A stretch of DNA of 64,000 nt from DASUNQ01 sp035536455 (lineage in GTDB: Bacteria; Acidobacteriota; Thermoanaerobaculia; Multivoradales; UBA5704). Of the stretch, positions 11,066-20,055 are shown piece after piece; position 1 is the stretch's first letter; each line of letters begins with the position of its first letter. Both the position numbers and the translations under genes were made by a program. The DNA is taken from assembly GCA_035536455.1 (NCBI GenBank), contig DATLOC010000028.1, positions 62,001-126,000 on the forward strand, in the 5' to 3' direction. The notes beneath the pieces were generated by a model that saw nothing but the letters and a program-made list of their open reading frames with translations, was not told where the DNA came from and made no database searches.

Positions 11066-13015
11066 CTACCTGGGCGGAGGAACTAAGAGGGCTGTGGCTA
11101 GGGCTAGGCTTAGGGCGGCTAGGGCTAGGCCGAGTGAGAAGGCGGGGGGGCGGTAGGGGAGGTCGTGGGCGTGGGGAGGGAACGGAGTTTGGTTGCGCCA
11201 GACGGCGGCGGCGTCGTCGCGGAAGGCTCGGGTCCAGGGGGCGGGGAGGTGGGCGTTGGGGGCGGTTAGGAGCCAGCGAACTCCTAGGGCGGCGTAGAGG
11301 GGGTGGTCGGGGTGGCCCCACTCGGGGACTTCGCCTTGCCAGCGGACGCGGATCGGGGCGGTTAGGGCGGTGTAGGCGCGTGGCGCTAGGGGGTTGTAGA
11401 GGCGGGCGTCGGTGAGGTCGTAGAGGGACGGGAGGTTGGGGGGGAAGTCGCGGCCGAGGGCGGCCATGCGGTCGTCGCCTAGGTTGCGCTGGAGGAAGCG
11501 GATGGCTTCGGTCTTGGGGAGGGCGAGGCGCTTGGGCATGGGGGGGTGGGCGGGGAGGTGGAGGAGGAGGAGCTCGGCGGCGACGAGGGCGGCAGCGGTC
11601 GGGGGGGCCCAGCGGCGGCCGCGGGCGAGGATGAGGATGAGGACGGCGAGGGTCAGGAAGCGCAGGTGCCAGTGGAGCCAGCCCCAGCGGAGGACGGCTA
11701 GGGTCTCGGGGTTTTCGGGGTGGACGAAGGTGACGGTCGCCCAGACGAGGACGGCGGCGAGCGCGGCGGCGGTTAGGAGCGGGGGCGCGATCCGCCGTTT
11801 GTCGCGGGTCCAGCGCTCCAGTGTGCAGGCGGCCAGGTAGGCGAGGGCGAAGTTGACGAGGAGGAGCGGGCGCCGGGTTTCGAGCGGGACGCCGAGGACG
11901 ACCCAGAAGAGGGCGAGGAGGCCGACGCCGAGCACGACGCGCTCTTGCGGTAGGCGCGGCTTGCCGGCGAGGGCCAGGAGCGCGAGGAGCAGGGTCGCGG
12001 TGCCGGCGAAGCCGGCGGCGTCTTCGTTGGTGTTGGAGAGGCCCCAGTAGTGGGCGAAGCGGCTGTTGCCGAAGGCGTTCGGGGCGACGAGCGGCACCCA
12101 CCGCTCCGGCGCGCCCGGCCCGGCGGCCGGCGGCGCCAGGCTGCCTTCGGCCAGACGCGCCGCGCGCAGGCTCTGCGGCAGGTAGTCGGCGGCCGGCAGC
12201 AGCGCCGGCGCGGCGGCGGCGGCGGCCAGGAGAAGAACGAGCCCGGCGCGGCCGAGGAAGGCGCGGCGGCGGCCGCGCGGCCGCTCGAGCGCCAGGCCCG
12301 CGGCGAAGGCCGCGACGAGGGCGAGGGCGTAGGCGATGGCCTCCGGGTGGCCGGCGAGGAGGAGCGCCCAGAGCGCGATGCCGAGGAGCAGGAGGTCGCG
12401 CCGCCGGCCCTCGCGCGCCACGCGCACGAGACCGTAGAGCGCGGCCGGCAGCCAGGCGGCGGCGTTGGCCAGCGGCCATCCGACCCAGAGGAGAAGGAAG
12501 CCGCCGAGCCCGTACGCGAACGCGCCGGCGAGCGCCGCGCCCTCGCGGATCTCTTGCCGCCGCAGCAGCAGGAAGGTGAAGACCAGCGCCAAGAGCACGC
12601 GCAGCGCCGCCGTCGCCGCCGCGGCGCGCAGGAGCGGCAGCGGCGTGGCGAGGAGGGCGAGCGGCTGCAGGGCCTGGGCCTGCGGGTCGGCGAGGAGCGG
12701 CATGCCGGCGCCGACCCGCGCGTTCCAGAGCGGCCAGCGGCCCGCGCCGTACGCCCGCCGCACCTCGGCGAGCGACGGGGTGACGAGCGTGATCAGGTCC
12801 CCCTGGAGGGGGTTGCCGTGGGGGTCGGTGGGCTCGAGGTGCTGGAACGGGACGTGGCCGCGGAGGTTGTCGAGCGGCAGGAGGAGCTTGCCGCCGGCGA
12901 GCGCCGGCCCGAAGAGGGTGGCGAGGACGACGGCGAAGGCTCCCCACGCCGCCGCCGGCACGCGGTCGTACCAGCGGCGGAGCGCGAGGGCGAGGAGGAG
13001 GCCGGCGCCCGCCAC
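11066..13015 (-). CDS. Polytopic membrane protein, YfhO/GT-C glycosyltransferase-like
   Basis: 649 residues with about 12 hydrophobic helices and a soluble C-terminal part. An early periplasmic loop contains the phrase PLDNLRGHVPFQHLEPTDPHG, and LWNARVGAGMPLLADPQAQ resembles YfhO and related GT-C membrane proteins. The closing section is a predicted periplasmic domain followed by one last helix. A role in moving sugars onto envelope lipids or proteins is inferred from fold only. The start is a GTG at 13015 with no clear ribosome site, so it is uncertain. It lies 38 bp downstream of the DUF1573 gene on the same strand. Its stop abuts the repeat element. Confidence 0.72.
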   Translation of the reverse strand: MAGAGLLLALALRRWYDRVPAAAWGAFAVVLATLFGPALAGGKLLLPLDNLRGHVPFQHLEPTDPHGNPLQGDLITLVTPSLAEVRRAYGAGRWPLWNARVGAGMPLLADPQAQALQPLALLATPLPLLRAAAATAALRVLLALVFTFLLLRRQEIREGAALAGAFAYGLGGFLLLWVGWPLANAAAWLPAALYGLVRVAREGRRRDLLLLGIALWALLLAGHPEAIAYALALVAAFAAGLALERPRGRRRAFLGRAGLVLLLAAAAAAPALLPAADYLPQSLRAARLAEGSLAPPAAGPGAPERWVPLVAPNAFGNSRFAHYWGLSNTNEDAAGFAGTATLLLALLALAGKPRLPQERVVLGVGLLALFWVVLGVPLETRRPLLLVNFALAYLAACTLERWTRDKRRIAPPLLTAAALAAVLVWATVTFVHPENPETLAVLRWGWLHWHLRFLTLAVLILILARGRRWAPPTAAALVAAELLLLHLPAHPPMPKRLALPKTEAIRFLQRNLGDDRMAALGRDFPPNLPSLYDLTDARLYNPLAPRAYTALTAPIRVRWQGEVPEWGHPDHPLYAALGVRWLLTAPNAHLPAPWTRAFRDDAAAVWRNQTPFPPHAHDLPYRPPAFSLGLALAALSLALATALLVPPPR

Positions 13016-13053
13016 ACAGGCGCCGGGAAGAAGATCGACGGGCTCCCAGCCGG

Positions 13054-14082
13054 CTACAGGACCCGTCCCTTGACCGGCACCTCCACCACCGGGCTGAGCG
13101 GGTGGTTGGTGTAGAGCTTCAGGGTGCCGTTGAAGATGCCCTTGGGCATCGAGGGGCCGAGCTGCAGGCGGACGTCGAACTCCCGCGAGCCCGCAGCACC
13201 CGACGGCTCGATGCTCGCCTCGAGGCCGGCGAGGTCGTCCTCGACCCGGGTGAGCGCGAACTCCTGCCCCTGGATGTTGCCGCGCACGTGGACGCTCGCC
13301 CGCACCGGGCCGTCGATCCGGATGTCGCCGAAGTCCATCACCGGCGGCGTCACCGCGACCGCCGGCTGCACGAAGCCGGAGACCGGGATCTCCACCACCT
13401 TCTGCTTCGGGTGGCTGGTGTGGATCGTCACGTTGTTGGCGAGCGCCCCGGCCGGCGCGCTGGCGTAGTCGAGCGCGAGATCGACGACGTAGCCGCCGCT
13501 CGGCGCATTGACCTCTTGACGGTCGGAGTCGGTGGCCGGGCGGTAGGTCACCTTGAGGAAGGGGTAGGGGCTCTCGACCTTGGTGATCTCGAACGCCTCA
13601 CCGCGCGGCGACCAGACGATCTGCTCCACCTTAGCCGGCCCCTGCGTCTCCCGCTTGACGAAGCGGGCGTAGCCGGGGCGGACGGCGAGGAGCGGCTCGA
13701 CATTGGCCTTGATCGTCAGCTCGATCTTCGGCGTCGCGGGGTCGTTGGTGTAGGCGGTGACGCTCTTGGCGATGCCGCCGCTGAAGGTGGTGCTGTCGAG
13801 CTCCGCCCGCACCACACCGGTGGCGCCCGGCGCGATCGTGCGGTCGTAGCTCGTGGCGGTGCAGCCGCAGGCGGCCTGCACCTCGGTGATCTGCAGGGGC
13901 TCGTCGCCGTCGTTGCGGATCACGAAGTCGTGGACGACTTTCGCGCCCTTCTCGACGGCGCCCGCGTCCTTGATCGGCTCGACGGCCACGGCGATCGGGC
14001 CGGTGGCGGCGAAGGCGGCGGTGGCCAGCGCCAGCAGGGCGGCGGCGCACCAGGTCAAGACTGCTTTGTCGTTGCGTCTCAT
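13054..14082 (-). CDS. DUF1573-type secreted protein with repeated Ig-like domains
   Basis: 342 residues; the ATG at 14082 has GAGGAG 8 nt upstream. A clear signal peptide (LALATAAFAA) is followed by a DUF1573 domain: DFVIRNDGDEPLQI and ACGCTATSYD with its paired cysteines, then SVTAYTNDP. Two further weaker beta-sandwich repeats follow, the last ending in LYTNHPLSPVVEVPVKG. It is probably periplasmic or surface-exposed; the function of the family is unknown. It diverges from mpl over 57 bp. Confidence 0.85.
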   Translation of the reverse strand: MRRNDKAVLTWCAAALLALATAAFAATGPIAVAVEPIKDAGAVEKGAKVVHDFVIRNDGDEPLQITEVQAACGCTATSYDRTIAPGATGVVRAELDSTTFSGGIAKSVTAYTNDPATPKIELTIKANVEPLLAVRPGYARFVKRETQGPAKVEQIVWSPRGEAFEITKVESPYPFLKVTYRPATDSDRQEVNAPSGGYVVDLALDYASAPAGALANNVTIHTSHPKQKVVEIPVSGFVQPAVAVTPPVMDFGDIRIDGPVRASVHVRGNIQGQEFALTRVEDDLAGLEASIEPSGAAGSREFDVRLQLGPSMPKGIFNGTLKLYTNHPLSPVVEVPVKGRVL

Positions 14083-14139
14083 GCGGGAAGCTCCTCGACC
14101 CAATGCTACACTCGCCGCCCGCATTCCAGAAGACGCGCC

Positions 14140-15564
14140 GTGAAACCCCAACCGCTCGACATCTACTGTCTCGCCGTCGGCGGGACGGGGATGGCGCCGC
14201 TCGCCTGCCTGCTCCAGGAGCAGGGCCATCGGGTGCGCGGCGTGGACGGGCCGCTCTATCCGCCGATGTCGACTCTCCTCGAGCGCTGCGGCGTCCGCCC
14301 GCACGCCGGCTACGACCCGGCCCACCTCGAGCCGCCGCCCGACCTGGTGGTCGTGGGCAACGCCATCCGGCGCGACAACCCGGAGGCGGTCGAGGCCGAG
14401 CGGCGGGGGCTGCCGCTGCTGTCGATGCCGCAGGCGCTGGCGCGCTTCTTCCTCGCCGGCCGCCGGCCGCTGGTCGTGGCCGGCACTCACGGCAAGACGA
14501 CCACGACCGCCCTCGCCGCCTGGGTGTGGACCGCCTGCGGCCGCGACCCGGGGTATCTCATCGGCGGCGCGCCGAAGGACCTGCCGGCGAGCTTCGCCGG
14601 CGGCAGCGGCGACCGCTTCGTGGTCGAGGGGGACGAGTACAACGCCGCCTACTTCGACCGCGGCCCCAAGTTCCTGCACTACCAGCCGGAGACGCTCGTC
14701 CTGACCAGCGTCGAGTACGACCACGCCGACCTCTACGCCACCCCGGAGGCGTTGCGCGCCGCCTTCGCGGATCTCCTGCGCCTGCTGCCGCCGAGCGGGG
14801 CGCTGGTCGCCTGCGGCGACGACCCGGCGGTGCGCGAGCTGGCCGCGGCGGCGCCGTGCCCGGTGGTGTTCTACGGCCTGGGCGGGGACAACGACGTACG
14901 CCCGGCCGGGCCGGTGGCCGCGACGCCGGAGGGGAGCCGCTTCCGCATCGACGACCCGGAGGCCGGGCCGGTCGAGGTCGTCCTGCCGGTGGCCGGCGCC
15001 CACAACGTCGCCAACGCTCTCGCCGTCTGGGCGGCGGCGCGGCGCGACGGCCTGCCGGCGCGGGAGGTGGCGGCGGCCCTCGGGCGCTTCCACGGCGTCC
15101 GCCGGCGGCTCGACGAGCTGGCCTCGGCCGAGGGGGTGACGGTGGTGGACGACTTCGCGCACCACCCGACGGCGGTGGCGGCGACGCTCGAAGCGCTCCG
15201 CCAGGGCTACCCTCGGCGCCGGCTCGTGGCGCTCTTCGAGCCGCGCAGCCTGACCGCCGGCCGGCGGATGTTCTTCGACGCCTACCGCGCCGCCTTCGCC
15301 GGCGCCGACCGGGTGCTCTTCGCCCCCACCTTCCACGCCGGCCGCCTGGACCCCGAGGAGCGCCTCGACTTCGGCGCCCTGGCGCGGGCGCTCGCCGCCG
15401 ACGGCGTGCCGGCCGTCCTCTGCGGGGACGCCGAGGAGGTGCTGTCGCGCGCCCTCGCCGAGGCCCAGCCCGGCGACGTCCTCGTCACCATGTCCTCGGG
15501 CGCCTTCGAGGGGCTGCCCCACCGGCTGGCCGAGGGTCTCTCGGCCCGCGTCGCCGCCGGCTGA
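14140..15564 (+). CDS. mpl: UDP-N-acetylmuramate:L-alanyl-gamma-D-glutamyl-meso-diaminopimelate ligase (Mpl-type)
   Basis: 474 residues from a GTG at 14140. It is a Mur-ligase-fold enzyme of peptidoglycan recycling that attaches the recovered tripeptide to UDP-MurNAc. The N-terminal Rossmann-like part has AVGGTGMAPLA, which resembles Mpl and MurC. The ATP loop is GTHGKTTTT at about 114, followed by the VEGDEYNAAYFD segment typical of Mpl. The C-terminal domain carries DDFAHHPTAV and FEPRS. The length fits Mpl (about 450). The SET-domain gene begins 7 bp after its stop, so the two are probably cotranscribed. Confidence 0.9.
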   Translation: MKPQPLDIYCLAVGGTGMAPLACLLQEQGHRVRGVDGPLYPPMSTLLERCGVRPHAGYDPAHLEPPPDLVVVGNAIRRDNPEAVEAERRGLPLLSMPQALARFFLAGRRPLVVAGTHGKTTTTALAAWVWTACGRDPGYLIGGAPKDLPASFAGGSGDRFVVEGDEYNAAYFDRGPKFLHYQPETLVLTSVEYDHADLYATPEALRAAFADLLRLLPPSGALVACGDDPAVRELAAAAPCPVVFYGLGGDNDVRPAGPVAATPEGSRFRIDDPEAGPVEVVLPVAGAHNVANALAVWAAARRDGLPAREVAAALGRFHGVRRRLDELASAEGVTVVDDFAHHPTAVAATLEALRQGYPRRRLVALFEPRSLTAGRRMFFDAYRAAFAGADRVLFAPTFHAGRLDPEERLDFGALARALAADGVPAVLCGDAEEVLSRALAEAQPGDVLVTMSSGAFEGLPHRLAEGLSARVAAG

Positions 15565-15570
15565 GCCGAT

Positions 15571-16038
15571 TTGGCCGCGCCCGCCTTCGAGATCCGGCCG
15601 TCTCCCATCCAGGGGTTCGGCGCCTGGGCCGTCCGGCCGATCCGTAAGGGAGCGCGCATCGTCGAGTACGTCGGCGAGCGGATCGCCTCCGAAGAGGCGG
15701 AGGAGCGCTACGACGACGACGCCAGGGAGCACCCGCACGTCCTGCTCTTCACGGTGGACGAGGAGACGGTCATCGACGCCGGCGTCGGCGGCAACGAGGC
15801 GCGCTACTTCAACCACTCCTGCGCCCCGAACTGCGAGACCGTGGTCGAGAAGGGCCGGGTCTTCATCGTCGCCCGGCGGGCGATCGCGCCGGGCGAAGAG
15901 CTGACCTACGACTACCAGCTGGAGCGCCCGGGGCGGGCGAAAGCGGAGTGGACACGGCGTTACGCCTGCCGCTGCGGCGCCAACCGCTGCCGCGGCACCA
16001 TGCTGGCGCCGCGGCCGAAGCGGAGGAAGCGGTCATGA
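15571..16038 (+). CDS. SET domain-containing protein-lysine methyltransferase-like protein
   Basis: 155 residues from a TTG at 15571; a later start would cut the fold. It has the SET motifs GFGAWAVRPI, ARYFNHSCAPNC (the NHSC cofactor-binding motif near 82) and ELTYDY, then a post-SET like CRCGANRCRG cysteine cluster that could bind zinc. Compact SET proteins like this occur in several bacteria; the substrate is unknown. The basic tail PRPKRRKRS could contact nucleic acid or a protein partner. It overlaps the next gene by ATGA. Confidence 0.88.
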   Translation: MAAPAFEIRPSPIQGFGAWAVRPIRKGARIVEYVGERIASEEAEERYDDDAREHPHVLLFTVDEETVIDAGVGGNEARYFNHSCAPNCETVVEKGRVFIVARRAIAPGEELTYDYQLERPGRAKAEWTRRYACRCGANRCRGTMLAPRPKRRKRS

Positions 16039-16439
16039 CGACTCGTGCCGTCGGGACATTCGACGTGAAGCTGACGCCGCAGGCGACGGACGACAGCGCC
16101 GAGGGCGCGACGCTCGGCCGGATGTCGCTCGACAAGCGGTTTCACGGCGATCTCGAAGGCACCAGCAAGGGCGAGATGCTGACCGCCGGCACGAGCGTCA
16201 AGAATTCGGCCGGCTACGTCGCGATCGAGCGCGTCAGCGGCACCCTGCACGGCCGCAGCGGCACGTTCGCCCTCCAGCACAGCGGCACCATGACTCGCGG
16301 CGAGCCGCAGCTGACCATCACCGTGGTCCCCGACTCCGGCACCGGCCTGCTGACACGCCTCGCCGGCAGGATGACGATCGACATCGCGGCCGGCAAGCAC
16401 TCCTACACTTTCGAGTACACGCTCGCCGACGCTCCCTAG
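16035..16439 (+). CDS. DUF3224 family protein
   Basis: 134 residues. The ATG at 16035 overlaps the stop of the SET gene. The family signature is clear: GTFDVKLTPQ, LDKRFHGDLEGTSKGEML, AGYVAIERVSGTLHGRSGTF and the closing GKHSYTFEYTL. It is a single beta-barrel of the allene-oxide-cyclase-like kind and its function is unknown. It is cytosolic, with no signal. It is translationally coupled to the SET protein. Confidence 0.9.
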   Translation: MTTRAVGTFDVKLTPQATDDSAEGATLGRMSLDKRFHGDLEGTSKGEMLTAGTSVKNSAGYVAIERVSGTLHGRSGTFALQHSGTMTRGEPQLTITVVPDSGTGLLTRLAGRMTIDIAAGKHSYTFEYTLADAP

Positions 16440-16464
16440 GCTGACTGGCGAGTAGAATCGCCCC

Positions 16465-16713
16465 ATGGCACGCTTGGCAGAAGCCGTCCTGAAGGAAGCG
16501 CTCGCCCTCCCCGAGGAAGATCGGGCGGACATCGCCGGCGCGTTGCTCGAGAGCATCGAGCCCGACTCGGAAGCAGAGGTCGAGGCGGCTTGGAGGCAAG
16601 AGGTCGCCGCGCGCGTGGCTGCGTTGGACGCGGGAGAGGTCGAGACCATCCCCTGGGAGGAAGTCCGCGCGCGGCTCCACGCGAGACTGAGTGAGCGGCA
16701 GCGCGCAGGTTGA
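16465..16713 (+). CDS. Addiction-module antitoxin, TIGR02574 type
   Basis: 82 residues, fully helical and acidic, with the family pattern LPEEDRADIAGALLESIEP at the front and a W-R-x-E segment later. Such proteins pair with ParE/RelE toxins. A TAGAAT hexamer (16453-16458) lies 6 nt before the ATG and no ribosome site is seen, so the message may be leaderless. The toxin frame begins inside its last 23 nt. Confidence 0.85.
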   Translation: MARLAEAVLKEALALPEEDRADIAGALLESIEPDSEAEVEAAWRQEVAARVAALDAGEVETIPWEEVRARLHARLSERQRAG

Positions 16714-16998
16714 GTACGTCCCGGAAGCGCGCCGGGAGATCGAGGATGCGCTCGACTGGACCTCGAGCGCAGCCTGAGAGCCGCAGAGGCATTCGTCCGA
16801 GAGATCGACCGGGCGATCGCCCTCATCGCGAGCGAGCCCAGGGTCTGGCCCCGGTTCGAGGCGGGTACCCGTCGCTACGTGCTCCGTCAGTTTCCCTACA
16901 GCATCGTCTACCGCGAAACGCAGTCCGGCATCGAGGTGGTCGCCGTGGCGCACCACAAGCGGAGACCCCGGTACTGGCGGAGCCGCCTGGGGCGCTGA
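16691..16998 (+). pseudogene. ParE/RelE-type toxin, interrupted by an apparent 1-nt deletion
   Basis: The frame opened by the GTG at 16691 gives VEYVPEARREIEDALDW and then stops at 16775-16777. From 16759 a second frame continues the family without a gap: LERSLRAAEAFVREID, LRQFPYSIVYR, VVAVAHHKRRPRYW, ending at 16998. One missing base near 16760 (TGGACC where TGGTACC is expected, restoring D-W-Y-L-E-R) explains both halves. The product would lack the whole toxin core. It may be true inactivation or a sequencing error; the reading of the family is secure. Confidence 0.82.
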
Positions 16999-17005
16999 AC
17001 GGCGG

Positions 17006-17914
17006 CTAAGGCCGCAGCGCCCTCTCCAGCCGCCGCTCGAGGACGTAGTCGGCGTCGAAGCGCTCCAGGGCGAGCGTTTCGCGCAGGGCGCCGTGGACGG
17101 CGGCTTCCGGGACCAGGCCGACGATCTCGCTGCCGACGACCCCGGTTCCGAGCGCCGCCGCCTCCTGCCGCACGCGCGCCAGGGCCGCCGCCAGCGAGGT
17201 GCGGCGGAAGTCGAGGAGGTTCATCGACACCTGCGCCTTCCGCCGGCTCTCGAGATAGACGCCGATCGCCCGCACCGCCGGGAGCCCCTCCTCGGCGCCT
17301 TCGCGGACGCGCGCCGCGATCCGCCGCGCCACGGCCGAGTCGTCGGTCTCGAGGACGACGTTGAAGGCGATCAGGAAAGGGCGCGCGCCGACGATCGTGC
17401 CGCCGGCCGTCGGGTGCGGCCGCGGCGGTCCGAAGTCGGGGGCCCAGGCGGGATCGGCGAGGCGCGCCGGCAGCCCTTCGAAGCCGCCGCGGCGGAGGTC
17501 GGGGAGGCGCCGCCGCTCGGGGCGCCGCGCCGCTTCCTCGTAGAGGTAGACCGGCAGGTCGAAGCGCGCCGCCACCGCTTCGCCCAGGCGCACCGCCGCC
17601 GCCACCGCGTCGGTCATCTCCGCGCCCGCCAGCGGCACGAAGGGGACGACGTCCACCGCCCCGATCCGCGGGTGGACGCCGCGCTGCAGCGTCAGGTCGA
17701 TCTCCGCGAGCGCCGTCTCGTAGAGCGCGAGGAGCGCCGCGTGGAGCGGACCGGGCTCGCCGGCCAGGGTCAGGACGGTGCGGTTGTGGTCGGGGTCGGA
17801 GGAGACGTCGAGCAGAGCGACGCCGGCCGGCGAGGCGGCCGCGCGGGCCAGCGCGGCGACCGTTTCGGGGCGCCGCCCCTCGCTCACGTTGGGCACGCAC
17901 TCGAGCCACGGCAA
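17006..17914 (-). CDS. ftcD: Glutamate formimidoyltransferase
   Basis: About 302 residues, one-domain form without the cyclodeaminase half. It transfers the formimidoyl group between glutamate and tetrahydrofolate in histidine breakdown. The family signature is complete: LECVPNVSEG at the start, SSDPDHNRTVLTL, VHPRIGAVDVVPFVPL, and GGTIVGARPFLIAFNV, and later the conserved VSMNL. I chose the TTG at 17914 because homologues start just before ECVPNVSEG; a TTG at 17935 is also possible. It diverges from the TPR gene, and the two share a TATA-like promoter centre. Confidence 0.9.
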   Translation of the reverse strand: MPWLECVPNVSEGRRPETVAALARAAASPAGVALLDVSSDPDHNRTVLTLAGEPGPLHAALLALYETALAEIDLTLQRGVHPRIGAVDVVPFVPLAGAEMTDAVAAAVRLGEAVAARFDLPVYLYEEAARRPERRRLPDLRRGGFEGLPARLADPAWAPDFGPPRPHPTAGGTIVGARPFLIAFNVVLETDDSAVARRIAARVREGAEEGLPAVRAIGVYLESRRKAQVSMNLLDFRRTSLAAALARVRQEAAALGTGVVGSEIVGLVPEAAVHGALRETLALERFDADYVLERRLERALRP

Positions 17915-17924
17915 GGCGCGGCAA

Positions 17925-17932
17925 AGTATAGT
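17925..17932. promoter_or_regulatory. Shared -10-like TATA centre for two divergent genes
   Basis: AGTATAGT at 17925-17932 reads TATAGT toward the TPR gene (9 nt from its ATG) and TATACT toward ftcD. Good -35 boxes are not obvious. The closeness to both starts suggests near-leaderless transcripts in both directions. Confidence 0.4.
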
Positions 17933-17940
17933 CAAGGGCG

Positions 17941-20046
17941 ATGGCGTACCGCGGGAACCCCGCTCTCCCAGCCGACACCCAGCGCCGCATCCAGGGCACG
18001 TTCGAGCAGACGCTCGACCTGGCCGAGGACGGCAACCGGCAGGAGGCGCTGCTCGGCTGCGACTTCATGCTGCGCATGGACCCGCGCTTCGAGCCGGCGC
18101 GCCGCCTCCAGGAGCGGCTGCAGGACGCGAGCGGCGCGGTCCACGTCCAGGACCTGCGGCTGGGGCTCGACGACGCGGCGCCCGTCCCGGCCGCGGCGGC
18201 GGACGGACCGGCGGAGGACCCCTGGGGCGGCCTCGACCTCGGCGAGCTCCCCGAGCTGCCGCCGCTCGACTTCAACCCCAGGGAGACCGTCACCCTCCCG
18301 GCGCCAGCGGCCTCACCGGCTGGCTCACAAGCGGCCCCACCGGCCGCGGGCCATACCGTCGCCCTCCGCGGCGAGCTCACGGCGCTGCTCGAGCGGCGTG
18401 CCTTCGGCGATCTGCTGACCACGGGCGGGCGCGAGCGGGAGGCGGTGGCGGACGACCCCGAGCTCTTCGCCCTGGTCGAGACGGCGCAGTCGCGCCTCGA
18501 GGCCGAGCCGTACGTCGCCAAGTTCCTGGCCGGTGCGCGCGCCGCCCGCGAGGACGGCAACGACGACGAAGCCGAGCGCCAGCTCGCCAAGGCGCGCTCG
18601 CTCGACCCGACGCACCCCGGGCTCGCCGACCTCGCCGAACGCCCGGCCGCGCCGCCGCCTCCCAAGCCGCAGGCGGTGCCCTTTGCCGCCGACTCGCTGT
18701 TCTCGGGCGACACCGGCGAGTTCGAGCGGCGGGCTGTCGTCGCCGGCGAGTCGGAGAGCGACCGGCGCATCGCCGACCTCCTCGCCGAGGGGCAGGCGGC
18801 CTACGACCGCGGCGACTACCAGAACGCGATCGACGCCTGGTCGCGCATCTTCCTCATCGACATCGACCACCAGGAGGCGGCGTCGCGGATCGAGCAGGCG
18901 CGCAAGCTCAAGGCCGAAGGGGAGCGGCAGGTCGAGGAGGTCTTCCACGACGGCCTGTCTCACCTCGACGCCGGCGACACCGCCGCCGCCCGCGCCGCCT
19001 TCGAGCGGGTGCTCGAGATGCAGCCCGGGCACCTGACGGCGCGCGAGCTGCTGCAGCAGATCGAGGCGGGGAAGGTGCCGGCGGCGCGCCCCGCCGCGCT
19101 GTCGTCGTCGGCGGTCGCGAGCCCGCTGCGGGACGGGCCCGCCGGCGCGACCGCCGCCGCCGAGCTGAAAGAAGAGATCCTGGTCCCCCCCGAGCCGGGA
19201 GAGGCGCGCTCCGGCGAACGCCGCACCCTGCCGGCGGCGGCCGCGCCGGCGCGCCCGGCCCGCGGCCTGCGCACCTTCGCGCTCGTCGGCGGCGCGGTGG
19301 CGCTGCTCGTCCTCGCCGGCGCCTGGTTCCTCTTCCAGAACCGCGACCGCTTCTTCCCCAACTCGGCCGCGGAGCCGGCCGCCGCCGAGACCGACCCGAT
19401 CGCGCGCGCCACGGCGCTCCACCGGGAGGGACGGGCGCCGTTCGCCATCGCGCAGCTCCGCCGCCTGCCGCCGGGGGACCCCCGCTACAAGGAGGCGCAG
19501 GAGCTGATCCGGCGGTGGGAGGCGGAAGCGGCCCCGGCGGCGGCGGCCGCGCCGGTCCTCGCCCCCGAGCTGGCCGCCCGCCGCGAGGAGCGCCTCGAAG
19601 CCGGGCGCGCCGCGCTCGCCGGGCGCGACTACCTGGCGGCGATCGCCGCCTTGGAGGGCGCGGCGGCGATCCAGCCGCTGGCGCCGCCCGAGGCCGGCCT
19701 CCTCGGCCAGGCGCGGGCCGGCCTCGAGCCGCTGGCGCCGGAGCTCGCGCTCTTCCGGCAGCAGGACTGGCAGTTCGTGGTGCCGCAGCTCTGGCGCCGG
19801 CGGGAGGCGAACCCGGGCGACCCGTCCGTCAACCGGCTCCTGATCGACTCCTACTACAACCTCGGCGTGCAAGCGCTGCAGGGGCAGGACGTGACGAAGG
19901 CCGAGGAGCACTTCAAGGAGGCGCTGCAGCTCGCGCCCGGGGACGGCGAGGCGCGCCGCCACCTCGAGCTCGCGCGGGCCTACCGGGAGCGCGCGCCGGA
20001 CCTGCTCTACCGCATCTACGTCAAGTACGTCCCCTTCCGCGGCTGA
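17941..20046 (+). CDS. TPR-repeat protein with one central membrane helix
   Basis: 701 residues. The N-terminal half is probably cytosolic, with helical TPR-like repeats (DRGDYQNAIDAWSRIFLID and the like at about 280-380). One transmembrane helix lies at about 446-467 (LVGGAVALLVLAGAWFLF), and the C-terminal part has more TPR-like helices, including GVQALQGQDVTKAEEHFKEALQLAPGD-type repeats, and ends near YVPFRG. Pro/Ala linkers separate the blocks. It is first in an operon with the RDD and GGDEF genes and probably acts as a scaffold. No enzyme motif is visible. Confidence 0.8.
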   Translation: MAYRGNPALPADTQRRIQGTFEQTLDLAEDGNRQEALLGCDFMLRMDPRFEPARRLQERLQDASGAVHVQDLRLGLDDAAPVPAAAADGPAEDPWGGLDLGELPELPPLDFNPRETVTLPAPAASPAGSQAAPPAAGHTVALRGELTALLERRAFGDLLTTGGREREAVADDPELFALVETAQSRLEAEPYVAKFLAGARAAREDGNDDEAERQLAKARSLDPTHPGLADLAERPAAPPPPKPQAVPFAADSLFSGDTGEFERRAVVAGESESDRRIADLLAEGQAAYDRGDYQNAIDAWSRIFLIDIDHQEAASRIEQARKLKAEGERQVEEVFHDGLSHLDAGDTAAARAAFERVLEMQPGHLTARELLQQIEAGKVPAARPAALSSSAVASPLRDGPAGATAAAELKEEILVPPEPGEARSGERRTLPAAAAPARPARGLRTFALVGGAVALLVLAGAWFLFQNRDRFFPNSAAEPAAAETDPIARATALHREGRAPFAIAQLRRLPPGDPRYKEAQELIRRWEAEAAPAAAAAPVLAPELAARREERLEAGRAALAGRDYLAAIAALEGAAAIQPLAPPEAGLLGQARAGLEPLAPELALFRQQDWQFVVPQLWRRREANPGDPSVNRLLIDSYYNLGVQALQGQDVTKAEEHFKEALQLAPGDGEARRHLELARAYRERAPDLLYRIYVKYVPFRG

Positions 20047-20055
20047 GGCGAGACG

